This document shows, piece by piece, positions 1 to 8,553 of a stretch of DNA of 64,000 nt. How positions within the stretch are numbered: position 1 is the first letter of the stretch; each line of letters starts with the position of its first letter. Source of the stretch: Sphingomonas sp. Mn802worker. Lineage in GTDB: Bacteria; Pseudomonadota; Alphaproteobacteria; Sphingomonadales; Sphingomonadaceae. The notes below the pieces were generated by a model. That model saw only the letters and a list, made by a program, of their open reading frames with translations, had not been told where the DNA came from and ran no database searches. Where the stretch lies: positions 1 to 64,000 of the forward strand of contig NZ_AORY01000002.1 of NCBI RefSeq assembly GCF_000382485.1, given 5' to 3'. Position numbers and translations under genes: made by a program.

Positions 1-115
1 CGCCAGGCGGCGGGGGCGGAGGCGCACCGGCTCCACCCGGAGGAGGCGGAGGCGCGCCGGCTCCACCCGGCGGCGGGGGCGGCGGAGCACCCGCACCTTG
101 CGGCGGCGGCGGAGG
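1..115. repeat. Imperfect tandem repeat encoding Pro/Gly units
   Basis: G/C-only direct repeats of roughly 25-30 bp occur here; for example, a block ending in CCGGCTCCACCCGG appears twice about 30 bp apart. On the minus strand they encode GGAGAPPPPPP-type units of the truncated protein. Copy number cannot be judged because the array runs off the window. Confidence 0.7.
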
Positions 116-508
116 CGGCGCGCCCACCTCCTGCACGCTGCCCGAGGAGTCGACCAGGAAGCGCGCGCGCAGCTGACCCTGGTCGTAGCGGCCCTGCACC
201 AGCATCGGCGTGCCGACGCGCACCGCATTCTGCGCCTCGCGGCCCGCATCGACCAGCGTCCGCCCGCTACCGTCCTGCACCACGAAGCGGTTGCCATAAA
301 CTTCGGCAACGCGCCCCTTGACCGTCACCACGCCGCTCGATTGCGGCAGCCGCGCGATCGCGGTCGGGACGGTCGGCGCCATCTCGATCGACGGGCGAGT
401 CAGCGACACCGCGCCCGCACCGCCGGCAACGCCGATCGCGACCAGCGCGGCGGCGGCGATGCCCAGTTTCTGACCGCGGCTGACCCGCGGCACGTTCAGG
501 TGAGACAT
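1..508 (-). CDS. Secreted or membrane-anchored OB-like protein with Pro/Gly-rich tail (3' end cut)
   Basis: The reading frame opens at an ATG (506-508) behind a good ribosome binding site (GGAGAAGG) and stays open to the window edge, so the C-terminus is missing. Residues about 15-35 form a hydrophobic signal or anchor segment. A compact beta-rich stretch follows (residues about 55-115: VVTVKGRVAEVYGNRFVVQD and onward) that looks like a small OB-type fold. After about residue 120 the protein becomes repeated GAPPPPPPGGA units. It is divergent from a two-component system, which suggests it may be that system's target. Function is unknown; the periplasmic location is inferred from the signal segment. 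Confidence 0.72.
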   Translation of the reverse strand, partial: MSHLNVPRVSRGQKLGIAAAALVAIGVAGGAGAVSLTRPSIEMAPTVPTAIARLPQSSGVVTVKGRVAEVYGNRFVVQDGSGRTLVDAGREAQNAVRVGTPMLVQGRYDQGQLRARFLVDSSGSVQEVGAPPPPPPQGAGAPPPPPPGGAGAPPPPPGGAGAPPPPPPG

Positions 509-567
509 GATTTCCTTCTCCTTGGCTTCGACGAATCACCGTCTACGCCTGCTCACGCCCACCCCCG

Positions 568-597
568 CTGAACCCGGCGGTTCAGTTTCGGTTTAAG
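568..597. promoter_or_regulatory. Candidate response-regulator operator between divergent genes
   Basis: A perfect inverted repeat, CTGAACC-N4-GGTTCAG (568-585), is followed by TTTCGGTTTAAG. GGTT therefore recurs at an 11-bp offset (579 and 590), the spacing typical of OmpR/PhoB-type direct repeats. It sits in the 112-bp gap between the Pro-rich protein and the response regulator. The heptamer CTGAACC recurs upstream of the second response regulator (45040-45046). Binding is inferred. Confidence 0.4.
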
Positions 598-620
598 CAT
601 CGCACCTAGGAGCCGACACG

Positions 621-1283
621 ATGCGCATCCTCCTTGTCGAAGACGACCGCGACCTCGGGCCCGCGATCGCACGCGCGTTGCGCGATGAACATTTCGCGGT
701 CGATGTCGCGGCAGACGGCATCGACGCCGCGCATCTGGGCGCGACCGAGGCGTACGATACCGCGGTGCTCGACCTTGGGCTGCCCGGCATGGACGGCGTG
801 GCGGTGCTGCGTGCGTGGCGCGAGGCCGAGCGCGCCCTGCCGGTGCTGATCCTGACCGCACGCGATGCCTGGTCGGACAAGGTGGCGGGGTTCAAGGCAG
901 GCGCGGACGATTATCTGGTGAAGCCGTTCCGCGTCGAGGAACTGGTGATGCGGCTGCGCGCGCTCGTCCGCCGCGCGGCGGGTCACGCACAGCCACGGAT
1001 CGCCTGCGGCCCGCTCGCCTTCGAAACGCAGACCGGGCAGTTCGAGCTCGACGGCCTGCCGCTGCGCCTGACCGCGTTCGAGTGGCGCGTCTTGTCGCAG
1101 CTGATGCTCCGCCGCGGCGCGGTAATCGAGCGGCTCGACCTGCTCGAACGCGTCTACGAGGGCGATGCCGATGTCGATTCGAACAGTCTCGAGGTCATCG
1201 TCGGACGGCTGCGCAAGAAGATCGGTGCGACGCTGATCGAGACGGTGCGCGGACGCGGTTACCGGCTGGCGTGTCCGGCATGA
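621..1283 (+). CDS. OmpR/PhoP-family response regulator
   Basis: The product has 220 residues. The receiver domain (1-115) carries the acidic pocket E7/D8/D9, phospho-acceptor D51, T79 and K101. A C-terminal winged-helix DNA-binding domain follows (about 125-218, ending in the ETVRGRGYRL wing). A TAGGAG ribosome binding site precedes the ATG by about nine bases. Its stop codon overlaps the start of the sensor kinase (ATGA), so the two are translationally coupled. The domain order and residues resemble the PhoP/QseB branch. The signal is unknown; the divergent secreted Pro-rich protein is a plausible regulon member. Confidence 0.95.
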   Translation: MRILLVEDDRDLGPAIARALRDEHFAVDVAADGIDAAHLGATEAYDTAVLDLGLPGMDGVAVLRAWREAERALPVLILTARDAWSDKVAGFKAGADDYLVKPFRVEELVMRLRALVRRAAGHAQPRIACGPLAFETQTGQFELDGLPLRLTAFEWRVLSQLMLRRGAVIERLDLLERVYEGDADVDSNSLEVIVGRLRKKIGATLIETVRGRGYRLACPA

Positions 1284-2671
1284 CGCGGGCGCGCTGGCTG
1301 CCACGCTCGCTTCACGCGCGCATGCTGGCCTTGTCGGCCGCGGCGACGCTGGTCGCGCTCGCGGTCGCGGGCTGGTCGATCGCGGCGGTGCTCGAACGCT
1401 TCGTGACCGCAGGCATCGACCGCCGGCTCGACAGCGAGGTCGCATTGCTGGCGACCGCCGTGACCGACGATGGCAGCATCGACCGTGGCCGATTGCAACG
1501 ACGGATCGGTGCGCTGGAGGACGAACGTGGCTGGCAATGGCAGATCGTAGCGCCTGCGGGAACGATTGCATCGACCGACTTCCCCGCGCTGCCCGTCGCT
1601 GCCGCGCCCCCACCCGCCGATCCTGCGTCGGTCGATCGACCACCCCCGCCCGGCCCGCCGCCACCGCCGCAGGCAGCGTTGGCGGAACGGCTCCACACGG
1701 TCGACGGAATCACCGACCGCGGCAGTAGCACCCACGCGCGTCGGCTCACCATCGCCACGAGTGGGGGTCTGGTGATGATCACCGCCGCCGCGCCGCGCGA
1801 CGTAATCCGCCGTCCGATCCGCGACGCGGTCGCGCCGCTGCTGCTGGTGCTCGCACTGCTCGGCGCGTTGCTGGGCGCGGCCGCACTGGTACAGTTGCGC
1901 CTCGGTCTCAGCCCCTTGCGCCGGCTGCGCGACGAGGTTGCGGCGATCCGCAGCGGACAGCGCATGAGCGTCGATGAAGACCAGCCGAGCGAACTGCAAC
2001 CGCTCGCGCTCGAGCTGAACGCGCTCGCCCGCGACAATGCCGCAGCACTTTCCACCGCACGGCGATCGGCGGCGAACCTCGCCCATGCGCTCAAGACCCC
2101 CGTCGCCGCGCTCGCACTCGACCTGCGTGACGAGCCTACGCGCGCGGCGCAGGTTGCACGGATCGACGACACGATCCGCCACCATCTCTCCCGCGCTCGT
2201 GCGCAGACCGCCGATCCGCGCGCGCGTACCCCACTCGGCCCCGCGCTTGCCGACCTTACACGGGTCATCGCGACGATCTATCGCGACAAGCAGATCGCGA
2301 TCGAACAGAACCTGCCGGCAGTCGCGCTCGCGCTGGCGATGGATGCGCGCGACGTGGACGAACTGCTCGGCAACCTGCTCGACAACGCGGCCAAGAATGC
2401 GGCGACGCACGTGTCTGTCAGTGCGCGGCCGCACGACGCACGCACCGTCACGCTGACGATCTGCGATGATGGGCCGGGCATACCGGCGGCAGACCGCGCG
2501 CGTGCCGCGAAAGCCGGCGTCCGCCTCGACGAGCAGCGCGACGGACATGGTTTCGGACTCGCCATCGCGATCGAACTGGCCGAGCTGTACGGCGGCGCGC
2601 TGACACTCGATGACGCGCCGGGCGGCGGATTGTGCGTGACGCTGCGGCTACCCGGCGGCGCGGTCGGCTGA
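1280..2671 (+). CDS. Sensor histidine kinase, inner membrane
   Basis: The product has 463 residues and starts at the ATG overlapping the regulator's stop. There is an N-terminal membrane segment (about 15-35), a periplasmic loop with an unusual proline-rich stretch (RPPPPGPPPPPQ, about 115-130) and a second membrane segment (about 180-200). The dimerisation helix holds H269 in ANLAHALKTP. An ATPase domain follows with an N-box (LLGNLLDNAAKNA), DDGPGIP and GHGFGLAIA. The cytoplasmic layout is that of PhoQ/EnvZ-type kinases. The periplasmic proline run echoes the divergent Pro-rich protein, so a physical or functional link is conceivable but unproven. Confidence 0.93.
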   Translation: MTRARWLPRSLHARMLALSAAATLVALAVAGWSIAAVLERFVTAGIDRRLDSEVALLATAVTDDGSIDRGRLQRRIGALEDERGWQWQIVAPAGTIASTDFPALPVAAAPPPADPASVDRPPPPGPPPPPQAALAERLHTVDGITDRGSSTHARRLTIATSGGLVMITAAAPRDVIRRPIRDAVAPLLLVLALLGALLGAAALVQLRLGLSPLRRLRDEVAAIRSGQRMSVDEDQPSELQPLALELNALARDNAAALSTARRSAANLAHALKTPVAALALDLRDEPTRAAQVARIDDTIRHHLSRARAQTADPRARTPLGPALADLTRVIATIYRDKQIAIEQNLPAVALALAMDARDVDELLGNLLDNAAKNAATHVSVSARPHDARTVTLTICDDGPGIPAADRARAAKAGVRLDEQRDGHGFGLAIAIELAELYGGALTLDDAPGGGLCVTLRLPGGAVG

Positions 2672-2709
2672 TGATTGCGCCGCCGCCGTGTGCGGCCGAT
2701 GGCGGTGTG

Positions 2710-3579
2710 ATGAGCGACCGGCACATGCCCGATTTCGTCGTGATCGACGTAGAGACCGCGTGCGCGCGTGTCAGCAGCATTTGCCAAATCGGCATCGTCG
2801 GTTTCCGCGACGGACAGGAGGTGTTCGCATGGGAATCGCTGGTCGATCCGCTCGACACGTTTGATCCCTTCAACACGCGCATCCACGGCATCGCCGCGCA
2901 CCATGTCGCGGGGCAGCCGAGCTTCACGCAGCTGCACGGCGTGATCGAGCGGCATCTGTCGGGGCGGATCACCGTCGCGCATTCGATGTTCGACAAGGGC
3001 GCGCTCGCCGCCGCATGCCGCATCCACGCGCTGCCCGGCATCGAGACGCGCTGGCTCGACAGCGTCCGTGTCGCGCAGCGCGCGTGGCCCGATCTCGACA
3101 ACCACCGCCTGGGCAATCTCGCGCGGTTCCTGAAGGTCGAGCACCGTCATCACGATGCCCTGAGCGACGCACGCGCCGCGGGCTGGGTGATCGTGCGCGC
3201 GATCGAGCACAGCGGGGTCTCACTCGCCGAATGGATGCTGCCGCCGCGCCCGCCCGGTCCCGCGCCGAAAGCGGCGGTAGACGGGCGTTTTCTCGGCGAG
3301 CGCGTCGCGATCCTGGGCCAGCCGCGCGACGGCGCACTCGCCTGTGCGCTCGCCGCGGAGGGTGCGACGATCCATTCAGGCGTCGGCCTGTCGACGACGA
3401 TGCTGGTCGTCGCGGCCGACCCGCCCTATTCGCGCAAGGTGCTGAACAGCGCCGCCTACACGCGCGCGGCGAAGGCGATCGCGGCGGGTCGGCCCTTACG
3501 GATCGTGCCGGCGCAAACACTCAGGCTCACTTTCACGCGGAGGAACAACGCAGGCACGCGGGGCGTCGAGGCAGCATGA
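2710..3579 (+). CDS. DnaQ-family 3'-5' exonuclease with BRCT-like C-terminal region
   Basis: This is a DEDDh exonuclease: D13 and E15 in FVVIDVETA, a middle Asp in HSMFDKGAL, and the final His and Asp in HHDALSDARAAG. After about residue 190 comes a region (GERVAILGQPRDGAL through TRAAKAIAAGRPLRIV) resembling the BRCT-like tail of stand-alone polymerase III epsilon-like exonucleases. I chose the ATG at 2710 because homology starts there. An in-frame ATG at 2671, overlapping the kinase stop, would add 13 residues. The role is probably repair or nuclease trimming rather than replicative proofreading. The methyltransferase gene starts inside its stop codon. Confidence 0.85.
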   Translation: MSDRHMPDFVVIDVETACARVSSICQIGIVGFRDGQEVFAWESLVDPLDTFDPFNTRIHGIAAHHVAGQPSFTQLHGVIERHLSGRITVAHSMFDKGALAAACRIHALPGIETRWLDSVRVAQRAWPDLDNHRLGNLARFLKVEHRHHDALSDARAAGWVIVRAIEHSGVSLAEWMLPPRPPGPAPKAAVDGRFLGERVAILGQPRDGALACALAAEGATIHSGVGLSTTMLVVAADPPYSRKVLNSAAYTRAAKAIAAGRPLRIVPAQTLRLTFTRRNNAGTRGVEAA

Positions 3580-4199
3580 CCGACGCGGAAGAACTCGGCC
3601 TGCCCGCACACGCTTTCGACAAGCAGGATGACGGTGCCGACACTGCCTTCTACGCCCCCGCGCGGCTCGTTACGCACATCGACGAGGGCGCGATCGCGGC
3701 GTTGACCGCGCTCTACGCCGCGCTGCTCAAGCCCGGCGACCGCGTGCTCGATCTCATGTCCAGCTGGGTCAGCCACCTGCCGGATGACGTGCCGCTCGAC
3801 GTCGTCGGGCACGGCATGAACGCGCAGGAGCTGGCCGCCAACCCACGGCTGTCGCGCTGGTTCGTACAGGATCTCAATGATAACCCGATGCTTACCGAGC
3901 CAGATGCCGCGTTCGACGCGGTACTGATCTGCGTCGGCGTCCAATATCTGCAACGCCCGCTTGCCGTATTCCGCGAACTGCGTCGTGTGCTCAGGCCGGG
4001 CGGCGTGCTGATCGCCAGTTACTCCAACCGCTGTTTTCCCACCAAGGCGGTGGCGGTGTGGTGCGCGCTCGACGTGGAGGGGCAGGCCGCGCTGATCACG
4101 CACTATTGCGACCGCGCTGGCTTCGACCAAGCCGAGGCGATCATGCTCGCTAACGGCAGCACCAGCGATCCATTGATCGCGGTCACCGCACGCGCCTGA
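3576..4199 (+). CDS. Class I SAM-dependent methyltransferase
   Basis: The product has 207 residues and its start overlaps the exonuclease stop (ATGA), implying coupled translation. The fold is type 11-like: motif I region GDRVLDLMSSWVSHLP (about 53-70), an acidic residue after the second strand (DVVGHGMN), FDAVLICVGVQYL, and the post-motif LRRVLRPGGVLIASYSNRCF. The SSW-SH variant of motif I is typical of a bacterial and plant group of uncharacterised methyltransferases. The substrate is unknown. Being the last gene of a regulator-kinase-nuclease run is the only contextual clue. Confidence 0.85.
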   Translation: MTDAEELGLPAHAFDKQDDGADTAFYAPARLVTHIDEGAIAALTALYAALLKPGDRVLDLMSSWVSHLPDDVPLDVVGHGMNAQELAANPRLSRWFVQDLNDNPMLTEPDAAFDAVLICVGVQYLQRPLAVFRELRRVLRPGGVLIASYSNRCFPTKAVAVWCALDVEGQAALITHYCDRAGFDQAEAIMLANGSTSDPLIAVTARA

Positions 4200-4205
4200 G
4201 CCGCA

Positions 4206-4586
4206 TCAACTGCGCCGCGAGGTCGGACGCGGCACCAGCCGGTCGAGTGCGTCGGCATTGTCGCGTCCCCAGCCATAGAGCAGCTCGACCGGCTCGACGA
4301 AACGCTGTCCCAGCTCGCTCAGGCGATATTCGACCATCGGCGGGATCGCGCTGTGGACGTGCCGGGTGATGAGCCCGCTTGCCTCCATGTCGCGCAGCGT
4401 CTGCGTCAGCATCTTCTTCGAGATGCCCGGCAGGCTGCGCAACAGCACACCGGTGCGTGCGACCCCGTCGTGGCGCGCGTGCAGCGTGTGGAGCACCATG
4501 CTGGTCCATTTGGTCGCAAACAGTTCCAGCACGCGTCTGGGCGCGCAATCCTCGCGCCATTGGTCGTCGTGCGTGCCGGGTTCCAC
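4206..4586 (-). CDS. HxlR-family transcriptional regulator
   Basis: The product has 126 residues and a single winged helix-turn-helix with the HxlR signature pattern: a Cys near the N-terminus (C14), VLELFATKWTSMVLHTL, the recognition region RSLPGISKKMLTQTLRDMEASGLI, and the wing ending in VEYRLSELGQRF. Members are usually local repressors that respond to electrophiles or oxidants through cysteine. It is divergent from the enone-reductase-like gene at 4678, so it probably controls that promoter and its own. Its stop lies six bases beyond the end of the convergent methyltransferase gene. Confidence 0.92.
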   Translation of the reverse strand: MEPGTHDDQWREDCAPRRVLELFATKWTSMVLHTLHARHDGVARTGVLLRSLPGISKKMLTQTLRDMEASGLITRHVHSAIPPMVEYRLSELGQRFVEPVELLYGWGRDNADALDRLVPRPTSRRS

Positions 4587-4677
4587 GTGGTTACCTCCTG
4601 GTGCCTGGGTCGGTAGATGGTGCCGTCTGGCAACGCTGTCCAGCCGTGACTAGCTGACAGAGCGTAAGGAGATCGCG

Positions 4678-5751
4678 ATGACGAAGACGGCATTAGTGGT
4701 GGGTGCAAGCGGGATCGTCGGCAGCGCGACTGCGGCGTTGCTGGTGGAACAGGGCTGGACCGTGCACGGCCTCGCACGTCGCGCGGTCGAGCAGGCAGGC
4801 GTGCAGCCGGTCGCAGCCGACCTGCAGGACGCGTCGGCGACGAAGGCGGCGCTCGCCGACCTCGACCCCGATGCGGTGTTCATCACCACGTGGTTGCGGC
4901 AGGACAGCGAGGCCGAGAACATCCGTGTCAACGGTGCGATGGTGCGCAACCTGCTGGGCGGGCTGCCCAAGCCGACCCGCCCGCGCCATGTCGCGCTGGT
5001 GACCGGGCTCAAACACTATCTCGGCCCGTTCGAGGCGTACGGCAAAGGCACGCTGCCGCAGACGCCCTTCCGCGAGGAGCAGGGCCGGCTCGATGTCGAG
5101 AATTTCTATTATGCGCAGGAGGACGAACTGTTCGCCGCCGCCGCGCGCGACGGCTTCACCTGGAGCGTGCATCGTCCGCACACCGTGATCGGCCTCGCGG
5201 TCGGCAATGCGATGAACATGGGTACGACGCTGGCGGTCTATGCCACCTTGTGTCGCGAGACGGGGCGTCCGTTCACCTTCCCCGGCTCGGCGCAGCAATG
5301 GGCGGGGCTGACCGACATGACTGATGCAGGGCAGCTGGCAAAGCACCTGCTGTGGGCAACCGAGACCGAGGCCGCGCACGATCAGGCGTTCAACGTCGTC
5401 AACGGCGATGTCTTCCGCTGGCAATGGATGTGGAGCCGCATCGCCGACTGGTTCGGCATCGAGGCCGCGCCGTTCGACGGCATCGTCCGCCCGCTCGAGC
5501 AGCAGATGGCGGAGGACCCGAACAATTGCACCGGCATCTGGCGCGAGATCGCCGTGCGCGAAGGATTGGCGGAGCCCGATCTCGCCCGTCTCGCCTCGCC
5601 GTGGCACACCGACGCCGATCTCGGCCGCCCGATCGAGGTGGTAACCGATATGTCGAAGAGCCGGCGGCTCGGTTTCACCGGCTACCAGCCGACCGACGAC
5701 GCGTTCTTCGCGCTATTCGAGCGGCTGCGCGAACAGCGCCTGATCCCCTGA
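4678..5751 (+). CDS. PRISE-type short-chain reductase (progesterone 5-beta-reductase / iridoid synthase family)
   Basis: The product has 357 residues. The N-terminal Rossmann motif is GASGIVGSATAALL with an R after the second strand (LARR), suggesting NADPH. Family signatures are VALVTGLKHYLGPFE and FYYAQEDELF, which carry the Lys and Tyr equivalents of the PRISE active site. A SVHRPHTVIG motif follows. Members reduce activated C=C bonds of enones. A strong AAGGAG ribosome binding site precedes the ATG. The divergent HxlR gene suggests induction by reactive carbonyls. The substrate cannot be told from sequence. Confidence 0.88.
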   Translation: MTKTALVVGASGIVGSATAALLVEQGWTVHGLARRAVEQAGVQPVAADLQDASATKAALADLDPDAVFITTWLRQDSEAENIRVNGAMVRNLLGGLPKPTRPRHVALVTGLKHYLGPFEAYGKGTLPQTPFREEQGRLDVENFYYAQEDELFAAAARDGFTWSVHRPHTVIGLAVGNAMNMGTTLAVYATLCRETGRPFTFPGSAQQWAGLTDMTDAGQLAKHLLWATETEAAHDQAFNVVNGDVFRWQWMWSRIADWFGIEAAPFDGIVRPLEQQMAEDPNNCTGIWREIAVREGLAEPDLARLASPWHTDADLGRPIEVVTDMSKSRRLGFTGYQPTDDAFFALFERLREQRLIP

Positions 5752-5761
5752 CGCCGACGAC

Positions 5762-5833
5762 ATCCTCTTCGTTTCCCGCCCGCTTGCCGCGCACGCACCG
5801 CGGCTCTAGCAACGACGCAGAAACGAAGAGGAT
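5762..5833 (+). promoter_or_regulatory. 14-bp perfect inverted repeat enclosing the ribosome binding site of the M1 peptidase gene
   Basis: ATCCTCTTCGTTTC (5762-5775) and its exact reverse complement GAAACGAAGAGGAT (5820-5833) are separated by 44 bases. The right arm contains the Shine-Dalgarno AGAGGA, 8-10 bases before the TTG start at 5841. Folding in RNA would hide that site. Alternatively the arms could be a DNA-level operator pair or a terminator for the upstream gene, although no T-tract follows. Confidence 0.6.
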
Positions 5834-5840
5834 TTAAGCG

Positions 5841-8498
5841 TTGCGCAAGAGGATGATGCTGGCGGCGGCGGCGACGCTGCTATCGACCGCCGCGTTCGGG
5901 CAATCGGCCGCACCGACGTTCACGCCCGACGCGGCGGCACCGAAGGGCCGGCTGCCCGACGCGGCGGTGCCCAAGGCCTACCGGCTCGATTTCACCATCC
6001 TGCCCGAGAAGGAAGGTTTCTCCGGCCACGACGAGATCGACGTCGTCCTGAAACAGCCGACGCAGCACCTGTACCTGCACGGCCGCGACCTGAACGTGTC
6101 GAAGGTCGTCGCGCGCATCGGCAAGACGATCGTACCCGCGACCTTCACGCAGGTCGACGCGACCGGCACCGCGCGGCTCGACTTCGCCCGCGCCGTGCCC
6201 GCGGGTGCCGCCACCCTCGTGTTCGACTATACGGCCAAGTTCGGCAACGACGCGTCCGGCTTGTACCACGTCAAGGTCGCTGACCGCTGGTACAGCTGGA
6301 CCCAGTTCGAGAGCATCGACGCGCGCGCCGCCTTCCCGTCGTTCGACGAACCCGGCTACAAGCAGCCGTTCACGGTCAGCGTGACGACCGCGTCCGGCAT
6401 GACCGTGGTCAGCAACAGTCCCGCGACCGGCGTCGAAAAGGCCGCGGGCGGAATGGAGGTGCACCGCTTCGCGCCCACCAAGCCGTTGCCGACCTATCTC
6501 GTCGCGATCGACACCGGACCGTTCGTCCGTCAGCCCGGCACGATCCCGGCGACGCCCGAGCGTGCGCAAGGGATGCCGTACGGCGTCGTCGCGACGCAGG
6601 CGCAGAAGGACAAGATGGCCTATGCGTTTGCGGAGACACCGCCGATCGTCGCGCTGCTGGAGCGCTATTTCGGCGAAGCCTTCCCCTTCCCCAAGCTCGA
6701 TCAGATCGGATCGCCGATCATGCCCGGCGCGATGGAGAATGCGGGCGCCGACACCTATGGCGACGGCATCCTGTTCCTTGAGCCGAATGCGACGACCGGC
6801 GACAGGAAGGAGTTCGGCATGGTCGTCAGCCACGAGCTGGCGCACCAATGGTTTGGCGATCTCGTCTCGCCCGAATGGTGGAGCGACATCTGGCTGAACG
6901 AAAGTTTCGCCAACTGGATGGGCTATCGCATCGCCAACGAGTGGAAGCCCGAACTCGGCATCGGCGTCGGCGCGCTCGCCGAGGGCTTTGCGGCGATGAA
7001 CACCGACGCGCTGGAGGTCGGCCGTCCGATCCACCAGCCGATCACCGAGAACAGCCAGATCGACAGCGCGTTTGACAGCATCACCTATGGCAAGGGCGGG
7101 CAGGTCGTCGCGATGATCGCGGCCTATCTGGGTGACGACAAGTTCAAGCAGGGCGTTCGGCTGCACCTCAAGCGCCACGCCTACGGCAATGCCTCGTCCG
7201 AGCAGTTCTTCCAGTCGATCGCGGATGCCGCGCACGACCCCAAGGTGCTCGCCGCGCTGACCAGCTTCGTCGATCAGCAGGGTGTGCCCGTCGTCGACAT
7301 TCGACGTCAGGGGACGAAGCTGACCGCGACGCAGGCGCGCTATGCCTTCATCGGCTCGACGCCCAAGCCACTCAGCTGGACGATCCCGCTGTGCCTGCGC
7401 GTCGATGCGGCCAAGCAGTGCAGTCTGCTTGATGCGAAAACGACGACGATGACCGTTCCCGCCGGTCGCGTGGTGATGCCCAACGTCGGCGGTACGGGTT
7501 ACTACCGCTTCGATCTCGCCCCCGCCGACTGGCAGGCGCTGATCGCATCGTCGGCGACGCTGGGCGGCGGCGAGGCGGTTGCCACCACAGACAGCCTGTG
7601 GGCCTCGTTCCGTGCCGGCAAGGCACCCGCGGCCTCGCTTATCGCTGAGGCGCGCGCGATGGCGGCGAACCCCGATCCGGCGGCGAGTGTCGATCCGGGT
7701 GCGCGGATCGCCGGGCTGCGCTCGCGCGGGCTGATCGGCGCCAGCGCATTGCCGGCATACAAGTCGCTGATGAACGCGGTCTACACACCGCGACTGAAGC
7801 AGCTCGGCTTCAACCCGGCAGCGGGCGCGTACAAGGCAGAGGATCCGCGCCAGCAGGAGCTGCGCCACCGCCTCGTCAGCCTGGTCGCCGACGAGGCGCA
7901 GGATGCGGGCACACGCGCGACGCTGAAGGCAGCGGCAACGCGCTATCTCGCCGGCGACACCGCCGCGCTCGACCCTGGTTTCCTGTCCGACGGCCTGAGC
8001 GTGCTGGCGCAGGACGGTGGCATGCCGGTTGCGCGCACATTGGTGGAGCGCGCGCTGTCGAGCGAGGATGCGACGCTGCGATCGAGCGCACTGGCCGCTG
8101 CGGCGTCGAGCGGGCGCAGCGATGTCGCCAATTACCTGCTCACGCTCAACGATCCGCGGATGCGCGGCTTCGATCGCTTGCGCGTGATCTTCGGCGTGGT
8201 CGGCACGGTCGAGACGCGCGAGCTCGGCACTGACTGGGTGCTCGCCAACTACGAACGGCTGATCGCCGACGCGAACGGTGTGTTCATCTCGACGCGGCTT
8301 CCCTCGGCGTTCGCGTCGCAGTGCGGCGTCGACCGGGCTGCGGCGATCGACGCCAAGGTGGGACCGGCGATCCGCCGCGCCAACGTCGGCGTGCTCGCTT
8401 ATGAGCGGACCTTGGAGACGATCCGGCTGTGCGGCGCGCTGCGCGATGCCAAGGCGGCGGAGATCACCGCGGCGGTGGCGGGATCGGTCGCGCGCTAA
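5841..8498 (+). CDS. M1-family zinc aminopeptidase, secreted
   Basis: The product has 885 residues. A TTG start is chosen because AGAGGA lies at proper distance and the product then begins with a clean signal peptide (MRKRMMLAAAATLLSTAAFGQ). Gluzincin hallmarks are the exopeptidase motif GAMENAG (residues 296-302) and HELAH-x18-E with ligands H331, H335 and E354. A C-terminal ERAP1-like helical region occupies about residues 540-880. It removes N-terminal amino acids from peptides, here probably in the periplasm. The gene appears monocistronic; the next gene is convergent. The large inverted repeat upstream is unusual (see separate entry). Confidence 0.95.
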   Translation: MRKRMMLAAAATLLSTAAFGQSAAPTFTPDAAAPKGRLPDAAVPKAYRLDFTILPEKEGFSGHDEIDVVLKQPTQHLYLHGRDLNVSKVVARIGKTIVPATFTQVDATGTARLDFARAVPAGAATLVFDYTAKFGNDASGLYHVKVADRWYSWTQFESIDARAAFPSFDEPGYKQPFTVSVTTASGMTVVSNSPATGVEKAAGGMEVHRFAPTKPLPTYLVAIDTGPFVRQPGTIPATPERAQGMPYGVVATQAQKDKMAYAFAETPPIVALLERYFGEAFPFPKLDQIGSPIMPGAMENAGADTYGDGILFLEPNATTGDRKEFGMVVSHELAHQWFGDLVSPEWWSDIWLNESFANWMGYRIANEWKPELGIGVGALAEGFAAMNTDALEVGRPIHQPITENSQIDSAFDSITYGKGGQVVAMIAAYLGDDKFKQGVRLHLKRHAYGNASSEQFFQSIADAAHDPKVLAALTSFVDQQGVPVVDIRRQGTKLTATQARYAFIGSTPKPLSWTIPLCLRVDAAKQCSLLDAKTTTMTVPAGRVVMPNVGGTGYYRFDLAPADWQALIASSATLGGGEAVATTDSLWASFRAGKAPAASLIAEARAMAANPDPAASVDPGARIAGLRSRGLIGASALPAYKSLMNAVYTPRLKQLGFNPAAGAYKAEDPRQQELRHRLVSLVADEAQDAGTRATLKAAATRYLAGDTAALDPGFLSDGLSVLAQDGGMPVARTLVERALSSEDATLRSSALAAAASSGRSDVANYLLTLNDPRMRGFDRLRVIFGVVGTVETRELGTDWVLANYERLIADANGVFISTRLPSAFASQCGVDRAAAIDAKVGPAIRRANVGVLAYERTLETIRLCGALRDAKAAEITAAVAGSVAR

Positions 8499-8553
8499 CG
8501 GGGATCACCCATGTCCGGCGGCGATCGACCACGCCGCCGGGCACGTCCGTCGC

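Noticed and set aside
1..115. CRISPR-like array
   Set aside because: The repeats are contiguous, purely G/C and in frame with a Pro/Gly-rich protein; there are no unique spacers.
5880..7868. A 662-codon antisense frame inside the M1 peptidase gene
   Set aside because: Long open antisense frames are expected in very GC-rich genes. This one has Arg/Asp/Val-rich composition with no domain, while the plus strand encodes a full M1 enzyme.
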